Source: Methanobacteriota archaeon
GTDB taxonomy: Archaea; Halobacteriota; Methanomicrobia; Methanomicrobiales; Methanoculleaceae
Reading direction: 5' to 3'
NCBI GenBank assembly: GCA_023457135.1
Contig: JAEWMO010000185.1
Location: 1-30,081 of the forward strand
Length of the DNA: 30,081 bases
Positions 15,309-23,286 of the stretch are shown in pieces (position 1 is the first letter of the stretch; every line of letters starts with the position of its first letter). The position numbers and the translations under genes are program-made. The notes under the pieces are model-generated. The model ran no database searches and was not told where the DNA came from. It was given only the letters and a program-made list of their open reading frames with translations.

Positions 15309-17966
15309 ATGGCTCACGTGGATCTCGAAAAATACCGACCGTACATAATAATTGGTTTTATCGTTCTCTTCACCGTGCTCGCGTTCTGGACGCGGGGTAT
15401 TCCCGCGGAGGGACTGGTGACCGCCGAGGGCGTCAACCTTCTCGGCAACGACCCCTGGTACAGCCTCCGGCAGGTCGAACAGACCGTAGCAAACTTCCCC
15501 GGCTACGCCTGGTTCGACGCGATGACGCTCTACCCAAGCGGCGACGTCGTCTACTGGGGACCGCTCTTCGTCCAGATCATGGCGGCGCTCTGTGTCATCG
15601 CCGGCGCGACGACACGGCCGGAGATCATGGTGGTGGCATCATGGGTCCCGCCGCTGATGGCCGCAGCGATGGTGCCGGTCACCTACCTGCTCGGAAAGAA
15701 GATTGCCGACTGGAAGACCGGGCTCATCGCGGCGGGCCTGATCGCCGTCATCAGCGGGAACTACGCCTACCGCTCCCTTTTCGGGTTCGTCGACCATCAT
15801 ATCGCCGAGACCCTGTTCTCGACGATCTTTGTGCTCGCCTACGTTGCAGCGCTGATCGCCGCCCGGGATCGCCCGTTCTCTCTCGCGGACCGTGCAACCC
15901 TGAACGTTGAGAGCCTGAAGATCCCGTTGATCGCATCGGCCCTCGCGGGCATCGCGTATCTCCTCGGCTTCTTCACCATGCCGACGATGATCCTCTTCGC
16001 GCTCATCGTGGCGGCGTTCACCCTGCTTCAGTTCTTCCTGGACTACTTCCAGGACCGGTCAAGCGACTACCTGGTCCTCGTGAACGTCGTCACCTTCGGC
16101 GTCGTCATCATAGGGACGGCGGCGTTCGGCTTCCCGCACCCCGGCATCGATCTCTCCCGCTACACCGTCGGGCACGTCATCGCCAACGCCGCCCTCATCG
16201 CAGGCACACTCGCGCTGTATGGCCTTGCGACCTACCTCCGCGGGCGGCCGAAGTACTACTTCCCGGCCGCGCTCGCCGGTATTGTAGTCGTCGCCGTCGC
16301 GGTGCTCTACATCGCCCTGCCCGACATCTACAACCTCCTGATTGCAAGCCTCTTCGCCTTCTTCGGGGAGCAGCCCGTCACCACGACCGTCCAGGAGGCG
16401 CGGGCCTGGTCGTTCGATGCGGCCTGGATGACGTTCCACTGGGGCCTCCTGCTCGCGGCGGGCGGGATCGCTGCCCTGCTCTGGTGGAGCCGCGAGAAGG
16501 CGAACCCCGCTCACATCTTCGTCGTGGTCTGGACGCTGGTCATCCTTGCCTCGACGATGGCGCACGTCCGCTACGAGTATTACCTCGCCGCGAACATCGC
16601 CCTGCTTGCCGCAGTCTTTGCAGGCGCGGTCCTGAGCATGGGAGGGAAAGAGGCTGCACGTCTCGCTGGCTCCGCGGCATCCGCCGGCTCCCAGAGTCCC
16701 GGAGCCGCCGAGAAACCGGAGGAGCCGGCACGGAAGGGGAAGAAGGGAGGGAAGGTTCCGGAAGCCAGAAAGCCGAAGGCTTCCCCGAAAGGCCAGCCTG
16801 ACTACCTGAAGGTCGGAGCCCTCGCCGTGGTCGCCATCGTGACGCTCCTCTTCGCCGTGAGTTCCCTCCAGGCGAACATCGCCCTGGCAACCAGCGCGAA
16901 ATACGGCGGCGTCGACTCGCAGTGGACGGAGGCGCTCGAGTGGATGGAGGCAAACACCCCCGATCCCGGGATCGATTACACCGCCATCCACGACCAGGAT
17001 TCCTTCACGTATCCGGAGACCTCCTACGGCGTCATGTCCTGGTGGGACTACGGCCACTGGATCACCTTCATCTCCAAGCGCATCCCGAACAACAACCCAT
17101 TCCAGCACGGGGTAGCCGGGCCGAACGGCTCAGCGACCTACTTCGTCTCGACCGATGAAGCGGCCGCAAACCGGATCCTCGACAACATCGGCACCCGCTA
17201 CGTCGTCACCGATATCCAGCTCACCACCGGGAAGTTCCACGCCCCGGCGACCTGGGCCGACCCGGACGTGGGCATAGAGCGGTTCCAGCCCTACTTCCTC
17301 GTCCCCACGGGCACGGGTTCGACGAGTTACCAGGCGGTGCCGTTCTACAACCAGGAGTACTACCTGACGATGATCGCCCGGCTCCACAACTTCGACGGCT
17401 CCATGACCGACCCGACGTCGCAGGTGATCTACGCCGAGTACCGCGACGCGGGCACGGCGAACACCTCGCGCCCCGTCATCACGCGCACCGAGCAGGTGAA
17501 CGCGACCGCAGGTGCCGCCGCGGTGGAGGCATACAACAGGAACGCTCCGGCGGGCTCCCACGCGACGCTGCTGAACATGTACTACCAGTACCGCGGCGAC
17601 TCGATCCTCCAGCCGGTCGAGCGGGTGCCGGCGCTGCAGCACTACCGCCTTGTCCACGAGACGCCCGCAAACATCTACAGCAACACCGGCGCGAACGGGC
17701 CCGACCTGAAGGCCGTCAAGGTCTTCGAGTACGTCCCCGGAGCCAGCATCAAGGGTGAAGGCATCATCGAGGTCCCGGTCACGACGAACACCGGCCGGAC
17801 GTTCACCTACCGGCAGGAGAGCGTGAACGGCACGTTCACCGTCCCCTACGCTACGGCCGGCGGGTCGGGCGATGTGAAGGCGACGGGACCGTACCGGATC
17901 GCGGGCACCGGCCAGACGTTCGACGTCACCGAAGAGGATATCCTGCAGGGACACACCATCAACTAA
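15309..17966 (+). CDS. aglB: Oligosaccharyltransferase AglB (STT3 family)
   Basis: AglB transfers the finished glycan from its dolichol carrier to asparagine in N-X-S/T sequons of exported proteins. The 885-aa protein starts with a membrane segment (about residues 12-28), followed by the first external loop with the catalytic acidic residue D48 in LLGNDPWY. About a dozen further hydrophobic segments run to about residue 440. After a charged, Lys/Pro/Ala-rich linker (about 445-500) and one more membrane segment comes the soluble domain with the sequon-binding WWDYG motif at 578-582. The length is normal for archaeal AglB. The HDAC-fold gene follows after five bases and probably shares its transcript. 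Confidence 0.97.
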   Translation: MAHVDLEKYRPYIIIGFIVLFTVLAFWTRGIPAEGLVTAEGVNLLGNDPWYSLRQVEQTVANFPGYAWFDAMTLYPSGDVVYWGPLFVQIMAALCVIAGATTRPEIMVVASWVPPLMAAAMVPVTYLLGKKIADWKTGLIAAGLIAVISGNYAYRSLFGFVDHHIAETLFSTIFVLAYVAALIAARDRPFSLADRATLNVESLKIPLIASALAGIAYLLGFFTMPTMILFALIVAAFTLLQFFLDYFQDRSSDYLVLVNVVTFGVVIIGTAAFGFPHPGIDLSRYTVGHVIANAALIAGTLALYGLATYLRGRPKYYFPAALAGIVVVAVAVLYIALPDIYNLLIASLFAFFGEQPVTTTVQEARAWSFDAAWMTFHWGLLLAAGGIAALLWWSREKANPAHIFVVVWTLVILASTMAHVRYEYYLAANIALLAAVFAGAVLSMGGKEAARLAGSAASAGSQSPGAAEKPEEPARKGKKGGKVPEARKPKASPKGQPDYLKVGALAVVAIVTLLFAVSSLQANIALATSAKYGGVDSQWTEALEWMEANTPDPGIDYTAIHDQDSFTYPETSYGVMSWWDYGHWITFISKRIPNNNPFQHGVAGPNGSATYFVSTDEAAANRILDNIGTRYVVTDIQLTTGKFHAPATWADPDVGIERFQPYFLVPTGTGSTSYQAVPFYNQEYYLTMIARLHNFDGSMTDPTSQVIYAEYRDAGTANTSRPVITRTEQVNATAGAAAVEAYNRNAPAGSHATLLNMYYQYRGDSILQPVERVPALQHYRLVHETPANIYSNTGANGPDLKAVKVFEYVPGASIKGEGIIEVPVTTNTGRTFTYRQESVNGTFTVPYATAGGSGDVKATGPYRIAGTGQTFDVTEEDILQGHTIN

Positions 17967-17971
17967 CAAGG

Positions 17972-18940
17972 ATGCGGACTTCGGTCATCTACGGTGACGT
18001 CTTCACCAGGCACGACATGGAGGCTCACCCCGAGTCGGGCTCCCGGTTGCGGGCGGCCCTCTCGGGGGTTCCCGATAACGTGCGATGGCGTGCCCCGGTC
18101 CTCGCCACCGAGGAGGACCTGGAGCGGGTCCATCTCCCCCGCTACGTCCGCTGGGTCAGGGAGATGGCAAGGGGAACCTGTTTTTTAGACTTGAACACTT
18201 ACGTCACCTGCCACTCCTTTGAGGCCGCATCGTACGCCGCCGGTTCGACCTACGCCGCCGTGGAGCGGGCGCTCGACGGCGAGCACCTCTTTGCCCTGGT
18301 CCGCCCGCCGGGGCACCACGCCGAACCCGACCGGGCGATGGGGTTCTGCATCTTCAACAACGCCGCCGTCGCGGCGGCGAAAGCGCTTCGTGATGTCGAC
18401 CGGGTGGCGATCCTCGACTGGGACCTGCACCACGGCAACGGGACGCAGAAGGCCTTTTACGGGAGCGACCGGGTGCTCTACTGCTCGGTGCACGAGGAGA
18501 ACAGTTTCCCGAAGACCGGATGGATCGACGAGATCGGGACCGGGGCGGGCCGGGGCTACACCCTCAACGCCCCGCTCGCGGCAGGGTGCACCATCGCCGA
18601 TTACCAGTATATCTTCTCTGAGATCTTCATCCCGGCGATCGTCCGGTTCCGCCCCGACGTCCTGATCATCTCCGCCGGCCAGGACGCTCTCGGCGACGAC
18701 GAGCATGGGCGGATGAACCTCATACCCGACGATTATGCCACGCTCACCGGGATGCTGGTCGACGGCACGGATCTCCCGCTCGCGCTGACCCTCGAGGGCG
18801 GCTACGGCCCGTCGCTCGGGCAGGGCATCGCCGCGATCTTCCGCGCTCTCCGGGGGGAACGGCCCGTTCCCGAGGAGAGGCCCCTCCACCGGGGGACGGA
18901 GCGGGTCGCGGAGATCCTGAAGAAAGTCAGATTTTATTAA
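17972..18940 (+). CDS. Histone deacetylase-superfamily hydrolase
   Basis: This 322-aa protein has the arginase/deacetylase fold of HDACs, acetoin-utilisation proteins and acetylpolyamine amidohydrolases. RPPGHHAEPD (H115, H116) supplies the catalytic histidines. ILDWDLHHGNGT (D151, H153) and SAGQD (D238) supply the zinc ligands, and LTLEGGYG the transition-state tyrosine. The residue before the last zinc ligand is Q237, where most family members have Phe (SAGFD). The gene starts five bases after aglB, with AAGG directly before the ATG. Targets could be acetyl-lysine, acetylpolyamines or, given the neighbours, an acetamido sugar; the sequence does not decide. Confidence 0.88.
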   Translation: MRTSVIYGDVFTRHDMEAHPESGSRLRAALSGVPDNVRWRAPVLATEEDLERVHLPRYVRWVREMARGTCFLDLNTYVTCHSFEAASYAAGSTYAAVERALDGEHLFALVRPPGHHAEPDRAMGFCIFNNAAVAAAKALRDVDRVAILDWDLHHGNGTQKAFYGSDRVLYCSVHEENSFPKTGWIDEIGTGAGRGYTLNAPLAAGCTIADYQYIFSEIFIPAIVRFRPDVLIISAGQDALGDDEHGRMNLIPDDYATLTGMLVDGTDLPLALTLEGGYGPSLGQGIAAIFRALRGERPVPEERPLHRGTERVAEILKKVRFY

Positions 18941-18949
18941 AAATCCTCA

Positions 18950-20122
18950 TCACTGTGCCGATCGCCGCCGGTCGGGGTCCATATAGGAGACCTCAAAGCC
19001 GGGCATGACGACCCGCACCACCGGCACCGCGGTCCTGGAGAGATCGCAGACGCAGACCCGGTCCGTGTGGGGCTCGACCTCCGCAAGCACCCGCCGGATA
19101 TCGAGGTCGAACCGGGGCGTGCTCGCGTCGGGCACGTCGGCGACATCGATCGTCTCCGCATCGGCAAACCACATCCGGTTGATCCGCTTCAGCCGGTCGT
19201 AGCCTGCCTTCCGGAGGACCATCTCCCGCTGGGGATCGGTGCGGCCGCCCTGGAGATAACTCCCCCGGCTCTGGGCGACCTCGGTCAGGGCACGGAGCGC
19301 CGCGATCTCCACCGAGAGGTGGGTCCCCGACCCGATGACGAGCATCGCCGGATCTTTCGTGACGGCGTCGTCCGCGGCGGCCGCGACGGTCGGGATGCCC
19401 GTCTTCCCCTCAAGCAGCCAGAGGTGGATAGCGATCCCCTTCTCCTCGAACCGGTCGAGCACATGCCGGGCGGCGCAGTCCCGCTCTATTGTGAGGCGGC
19501 GGCCGAGGCTGCGGTTCCGTTCGGCGATGCTGAGCGCGTCCCGCTCGATCACCTCAAAGAGGGCGTGCAGGATCGCCTCCTCGACGACGTTGCCCGATGC
19601 AAGCCCGTTCGTGTCGCTCCGGAAGAGCGGCACGGCCATGCCGAGCGAGTCGTAGGGGTGGTAGACGGCGTTGCTCGGGAGATAGACCTCCTCGTCGTTC
19701 AGGATATCCCACCCCGGCGTCCAGTGGAGTTTCTCCCCCTGCACGAGTTCCCGCGGGATGATCAGGTCTTCCGGGTGCACCGCCCGCCCGGGCCCGATCT
19801 CCTCGTAGGTCGCATACTCCATCCGGTCGCCCCGGTACTCGGCAGAGTACCGCTCAAGCGCCTCCATCATCGCCGAGACCCGGGCATGGACCGGCTCCTT
19901 GCCCTTCCCGGCATGGACGCGGGTCCCTCCCCGGGCGGCTCCCGGCCGGAGTGCGGAATAGACCGGGATCCCGATACGGTCGAGGGGAGTGACGTCGACG
20001 ATCTCCGTAACCCCGATCTCCGCCATCAGCGGCTCCACTGCAGCATACGTCTCCTCAGGGGGCCGGGAACGGTGGGTCCCATCAAAGTACAGCTTCTCTA
20101 CCGGGCGAATCGTGATTGCCAT
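18950..20122 (-). CDS. YcaO-family protein, methanogenesis marker 1 type
   Basis: This 390-aa YcaO-domain protein resembles methanogenesis marker protein 1, the enzyme that (with TfuA in Methanosarcina) uses ATP to turn a glycine of methyl-coenzyme M reductase McrA into thioglycine. Seen here are the ATP-site helices HARVSAMMEALERYSAEYRGD and EEAILHALFEVIERDALS, and the C-terminal PGFEVSYMDPDR typical of this subfamily. No tfuA is in the window. The gene converges on the HDAC-fold gene (nine bases apart) and diverges from the DUF2098-like gene across a 55-base spacer. Only a weak AAGGGA precedes the ATG, consistent with a near-leaderless transcript. Confidence 0.88.
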   Translation of the reverse strand: MAITIRPVEKLYFDGTHRSRPPEETYAAVEPLMAEIGVTEIVDVTPLDRIGIPVYSALRPGAARGGTRVHAGKGKEPVHARVSAMMEALERYSAEYRGDRMEYATYEEIGPGRAVHPEDLIIPRELVQGEKLHWTPGWDILNDEEVYLPSNAVYHPYDSLGMAVPLFRSDTNGLASGNVVEEAILHALFEVIERDALSIAERNRSLGRRLTIERDCAARHVLDRFEEKGIAIHLWLLEGKTGIPTVAAAADDAVTKDPAMLVIGSGTHLSVEIAALRALTEVAQSRGSYLQGGRTDPQREMVLRKAGYDRLKRINRMWFADAETIDVADVPDASTPRFDLDIRRVLAEVEPHTDRVCVCDLSRTAVPVVRVVMPGFEVSYMDPDRRRSAQ

Positions 20123-20177
20123 TCAAGATCCCTTGGTAGTGATACCTTAATAGTATGGCAGATGTACCCTCCTTCGT
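20123..20177. promoter_or_regulatory. Shared bidirectional promoter between ycaO and the DUF2098-like gene
   Basis: The only AT-rich element in this 55-base spacer is TTAATAGTAT (20148-20155 with flanks from 20146). Its centre is about 28 bases from both start codons. Archaeal transcription starts about 25-30 bases from the TATA box, so each mRNA would begin at or next to its ATG. The plus-strand gene has no ribosome binding site, which agrees with leaderless translation. Confidence 0.5.
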
Positions 20178-20468
20178 ATGAGCACGGATGACGTGACCGT
20201 GGGCGCAGTCGTCCGGTACCCCCGCACCGGGACGACCGGAAAGGTCGTGCGGGTCGAGGAGATCGAAGGCCGGCAGTATGCCGAGATCGACAGCACCGGA
20301 CTTTATTACCGGGTGGACGAACTCGTCAGCGCCGACCGCACGGCCGCGAACACGGAGAGAAAAGAGCGCTCTCTCGATGAATACATCGAGGAGCACAGGG
20401 AACTGCAGGAGCAGCTCGAGAAGGTGTGGGAGAAGGGGACCGACCAGAGCTGCGAGGGCGGCGGTTAA
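20178..20468 (+). CDS. DUF2098-like small protein
   Basis: This 96-aa acidic protein resembles the methanogen DUF2098 family. Residues 5-55 form a small beta-barrel-like unit (VGAVVRYPRTGTTGKVVRVEE, then EIDSTGLYYRVDEL). Residues 60-90 are a charged helix (SLDEYIEEHRELQEQLEKVWEK) that could form a coiled coil. No function is established that I know of. It shares its promoter with ycaO and its stop codon overlaps the nikR stop (tail to tail), so its neighbours are both tied to methyl-coenzyme M reductase. A helper role in that process is speculation. The internal quote is split because the family call rests on pattern memory, not a search. Confidence 0.72.
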   Translation: MSTDDVTVGAVVRYPRTGTTGKVVRVEEIEGRQYAEIDSTGLYYRVDELVSADRTAANTERKERSLDEYIEEHRELQEQLEKVWEKGTDQSCEGGG

Positions 20469-20887
20469 CTCTCGATCGGTATGGTGGTGAGTTTCACCGC
20501 CTCGACACCCTTCTGTGCCATCAGCCGTTCCGTAATATCTTTCAGGACGGTCCCGTCCCCCCGGATCAGGATCACTTCGAGACACTTGTTGTGAGTCACG
20601 TGCGAGTGGAGAGAGGCCTGAATGCTGCCGGAGTACTGGTGCTGGATCTCGGTGAGGGTCTGGAGGAGACCTCGCTGGTCGTGATCGTAGACCATGGTGA
20701 TGACGCCCTGGCGCTCGCCTTTGACGTCGGATATCCACTGGTAATGGGTAATGTAGCTGCGTATTGAGTCCCGTATCCCCTCCGAACGGGAGGAGTATCC
20801 CCGGAGACTCAGGATCTCATCGAATTTATCGAGAAGGTTCTTGGGTAGAGAGATCCCGATACGTGAAAGTTCGGTATCACCTGACAT
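20465..20887 (-). CDS. nikR: Nickel-responsive transcriptional regulator NikR
   Basis: This 140-aa ribbon-helix-helix repressor has the DNA-binding strand near the N-terminus (SRIGISLPKNLLDKFDEIL) and a C-terminal ACT-like nickel domain. The four nickel ligands of Escherichia coli NikR (H76, H87, H89, C95) are matched with identical spacing by H83, H94, H96 and C102 (LHSHVTHNKC). It should repress nickel uptake genes when nickel is plentiful; nickel is needed for coenzyme F430 and hydrogenases. It is transcribed alone from a TATA-like element near 20921-20930 (AAAATTTATA on its strand). No nickel transporter is in the window. Confidence 0.94.
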   Translation of the reverse strand: MSGDTELSRIGISLPKNLLDKFDEILSLRGYSSRSEGIRDSIRSYITHYQWISDVKGERQGVITMVYDHDQRGLLQTLTEIQHQYSGSIQASLHSHVTHNKCLEVILIRGDGTVLKDITERLMAQKGVEAVKLTTIPIES

Positions 20888-21096
20888 ATTATGATCGTCT
20901 TCTTATCTCACTTCATGGAGTATAAATTTTCGCTAACAACAGGGGTGATTCTTCATACTTCGTATGCTTCATGAGTGGTGCCGGGCAGGAAAGCACCCGG
21001 CGGCACCGGGAGAATGCGGGAGGGGCACCGGCGCAACCCTTACTGATTATGTATAAGTAGTGTCACTATATATTGGATAAGGAGGTTCGAAAACTT
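20888..21096. promoter_or_regulatory. Divergent promoter region of nikR and aIF2 gamma
   Basis: The nikR TATA-like tract lies at about 20921-20930. A short palindrome CATAC-TTC-GTATG (20954-20966) with CTTCAT repeats (20911, 20951, 20967) sits farther upstream. A G/C-rich imperfect hairpin follows (20977-20985 with 20996-21007). Toward aIF2 gamma there are two TATA-like tracts (about 21051-21058 and 21065-21073) and a strong AAGGAGG at 21079-21085. Confidence 0.45.
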
Positions 21097-22332
21097 TTGC
21101 GAGATGCATTCATTCCCGGCGTCAATATTGGACTCGTGGGTCATGTCGATCACGGCAAGACCACGCTGGTCAGCGCGCTGACCGGCACCTGGACTGACCG
21201 GCACAGCGAGGAGATCAAGCGCGGCATCTCCATCCGTCTCGGCTACGCAGACGCGACTTTTTATAAATGCGAGAACTGCGAGGGAGCCGAGGCATACACC
21301 ACCCAGGCCAAATGTCCGGTATGCGAAGGAGAGGCCGTTCCATTCAGGACGGTCTCGTTCGTCGACGCTCCCGGCCACGAAACACTGATGGCGACGATGC
21401 TCTCCGGTTCCGCGCTGATGGACGGAGCGATGCTCGTCATCGCGGCAAACGAGGTCTGCCCTCAGCCCCAGACAAAAGAGCACCTGATGGCGCTCGAACT
21501 CATCGGCATCAAGAAGATCGTCATCGTCCAGAACAAGATCGATGTCGTCACCCAGGCCGAGGCCGTCGAGCACTACAAGCAGATCAAGAAGTTCATCAAG
21601 GGCACCATCGCCGAGAACGCACCCATCATCCCGGTCTCCGCGCAGAAGGGAGTCAATATCGGCGTCCTGATCCAGACCCTCGACGAGGTCATCCCGGAGC
21701 CCGACCGCAACCCGGAGGTCGACCCGCTGATGCTCGTCGCACGGTCGTTCGATATCAACAAACCCGGTTGCAGCTGGCGTGACGTGAAAGGCGGTGTCAT
21801 CGGCGGCTCGCTCATCAGGGGCGTCCTGCACGAAGGTGACGATATCGAGATCCGGCCCGGCCGGCAGGTCCAGATCGAGAACCGGACAAAGTGGGAACCG
21901 ATCGAGACGAAGATCACCTCCATCAACGCGGGCCATATCAGGGTGGCCGAGGCCGCTCCGGGCGGCCTCCTCGGCGTCGCGACGAAACTCGATCCCGCAC
22001 TGACGAAGAGCGACGCTCTTGCCGGGCAGGTTGCCGGACTCGTCGGGAAACTGCCGCCGGTCTGGGACCGGCTGAAGTTCGACGTCACGCTCATGGACCG
22101 GGTGGTCGGTGCGGACAGCGAGCAGATCATCGAGCCCCTGAAACACAAGGAGCCGCTGATGCTCTCTGTCGGGACCGCCGTCACCGTCGGCGTGATCACA
22201 AACACCAAAAAGAACCAGGTAGAGGTTCTGCTGAAACGTGCCGTCTGCGCAGAGGTTGGCGCACGGATCGCCATCAGCAGACAGGTCGGCGGGCGATGGC
22301 GGCTGATCGGCATGGGTGTTCTGGTCGAGTGA
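21097..22332 (+). CDS. Translation initiation factor aIF2, gamma subunit
   Basis: aIF2 gamma is the GTPase core of the factor that brings initiator methionyl-tRNA to the ribosome. The G1 motif GHVDHGKT, the switch region EIKRGISIRLGYAD, DAPGHE, and NKID are complete, and a zinc knuckle (CENC with CPVC) interrupts the G domain as in other archaeal and eukaryotic members. Start choice: the frame opens at a TTG (21073), but AAGGAGG lies inside that stretch and 11 bases before a second TTG at 21097, giving MRDAFIPGVNIGLVGHVDHG (411 aa). That start best matches family N-termini. There is no in-frame ATG before the G1 motif, so a non-ATG start seems unavoidable. Confidence 0.95.
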   Translation: MRDAFIPGVNIGLVGHVDHGKTTLVSALTGTWTDRHSEEIKRGISIRLGYADATFYKCENCEGAEAYTTQAKCPVCEGEAVPFRTVSFVDAPGHETLMATMLSGSALMDGAMLVIAANEVCPQPQTKEHLMALELIGIKKIVIVQNKIDVVTQAEAVEHYKQIKKFIKGTIAENAPIIPVSAQKGVNIGVLIQTLDEVIPEPDRNPEVDPLMLVARSFDINKPGCSWRDVKGGVIGGSLIRGVLHEGDDIEIRPGRQVQIENRTKWEPIETKITSINAGHIRVAEAAPGGLLGVATKLDPALTKSDALAGQVAGLVGKLPPVWDRLKFDVTLMDRVVGADSEQIIEPLKHKEPLMLSVGTAVTVGVITNTKKNQVEVLLKRAVCAEVGARIAISRQVGGRWRLIGMGVLVE

Positions 22333-22709
22333 AGGTTCTCCTCGACACAAACGCCCTCTTAATGCCGTCCCAGTTCGGGATCGACCTGTATGATGAACTG
22401 ATGGGGCTCTTCGGGGATTTCGAGCCGGTCACGCTTGAAGAGGTGGCCGGGGAACTCCGGGGGCTCGCCCGGGGCCGCGGGCGCGATGCGGCTGCCGCCC
22501 GCGTGGGCCTCGCGATGGTACGGTGCTCGACGGTCGTGCCGAGCGGAAGTAGCGCGGACCGCGTGGATGACCGGGTGATCGAGTACGCCCGGCGGGAAGG
22601 CTGCGTCGTCGTGACGAACGACCGGGAACTCCGGAACGCTCTCCTCCGCGAGGGGATCGACGTCGTCTCGATGCGAGGACAGAAAACGCTGGAGCTGATC
22701 AGGGGATAG
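22329..22709 (+). CDS. PIN-domain RNA nuclease (Fcf1/VapC-like)
   Basis: This 126-aa single-domain protein has the PIN fold. Acidic residues are in place: D6 in LLDTNALL, the glutamates in TLEEVAGEL, D in RVDDRVIEYA and D in VVTNDRELRNAL. The GTG start overlaps the aIF2 gamma stop (GTGA). A PIN-domain gene next to aIF2 gamma and rpo7 is a common arrangement in Euryarchaea, where it is thought to work in rRNA processing rather than as a toxin. There is no antitoxin gene beside it. The frame is open far upstream, but that part lies within aIF2 gamma and is not meaningful. Confidence 0.85.
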   Translation: MKVLLDTNALLMPSQFGIDLYDELMGLFGDFEPVTLEEVAGELRGLARGRGRDAAAARVGLAMVRCSTVVPSGSSADRVDDRVIEYARREGCVVVTNDRELRNALLREGIDVVSMRGQKTLELIRG

Positions 22710-22714
22710 TTAAC

Positions 22715-23284
22715 ATGTACTATAAAATGACACTGGAGGACAAGGTGCGGGTTCCGCCCCACCGCCTCGGGGAAGACCTGGAGAAGGTCATCCTCAACGT
22801 ACTGCAGGAGCAGCTGGAAGGCAGCATCGCAAAGGAGATCGGGATCTTCATTGCGGTCACAAAGATTCTCAATGTCGGCGAGGGAGAACTGATCCCCGGA
22901 GACGGCGCCGTCTACTACGACGTCCGGTTCGAGGCTGCGGTGCTCCGCCTGGCGCTCCAGGAGGTTATCGAGGGCGAGGTCGTGGAGACGACGAGTTTCG
23001 GCGCGTTCGTCAGCCTCGGCCCCATCGATGCCATGCTCCACGTGAGCCAGATCTCCGACGAATATATCAACTACGATGAGAAGAACGGCAGGCTGATCTG
23101 CCAGGACTCGAAGCGCTCCATCGCCGTCGGCGACGGTGTCCGGGCAAGAGTCGTTGCGCTCTCGTTAAACGAGCGCGAGCCCCGGGAGAGCAAGATCGGG
23201 CTCACCATGCGGCAGTCGGGTCTCGGCACCTCGACCTGGCTGGAAGAGGAGCTCGAACACGAGAAGAGCAAGGGAGCGACGTAA
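22715..23284 (+). CDS. rpo7: DNA-directed RNA polymerase subunit Rpo7 (E')
   Basis: Rpo7 (RpoE', counterpart of eukaryotic Rpb7) forms the polymerase stalk with Rpo4 and helps open DNA and bind the emerging RNA. The N-terminal RNP-like domain starts MYYKMTLEDKVRVPP. The C-terminal S1 RNA-binding domain spans about residues 82-165 (EGEVVETTSFGAFVSLGPIDAMLHVSQI is its core, split here by description only). At 189 aa it has the normal size. It starts five bases after the PIN gene, with AGGGGAT upstream, and spt4 follows after two bases. Confidence 0.96.
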   Translation: MYYKMTLEDKVRVPPHRLGEDLEKVILNVLQEQLEGSIAKEIGIFIAVTKILNVGEGELIPGDGAVYYDVRFEAAVLRLALQEVIEGEVVETTSFGAFVSLGPIDAMLHVSQISDEYINYDEKNGRLICQDSKRSIAVGDGVRARVVALSLNEREPRESKIGLTMRQSGLGTSTWLEEELEHEKSKGAT

Positions 23285-23286
23285 AA

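Noticed and set aside
20977..21007. G/C-rich hairpin as a terminator between nikR and aIF2 gamma
   Set aside because: The two genes diverge, so no transcript should end there. The stem also needs a two-base bulge and lacks a T-run.
22329..22709. VapC toxin of a toxin-antitoxin pair
   Set aside because: The PIN gene is fused by overlap into a conserved translation/transcription operon and has no small antitoxin gene next to it.
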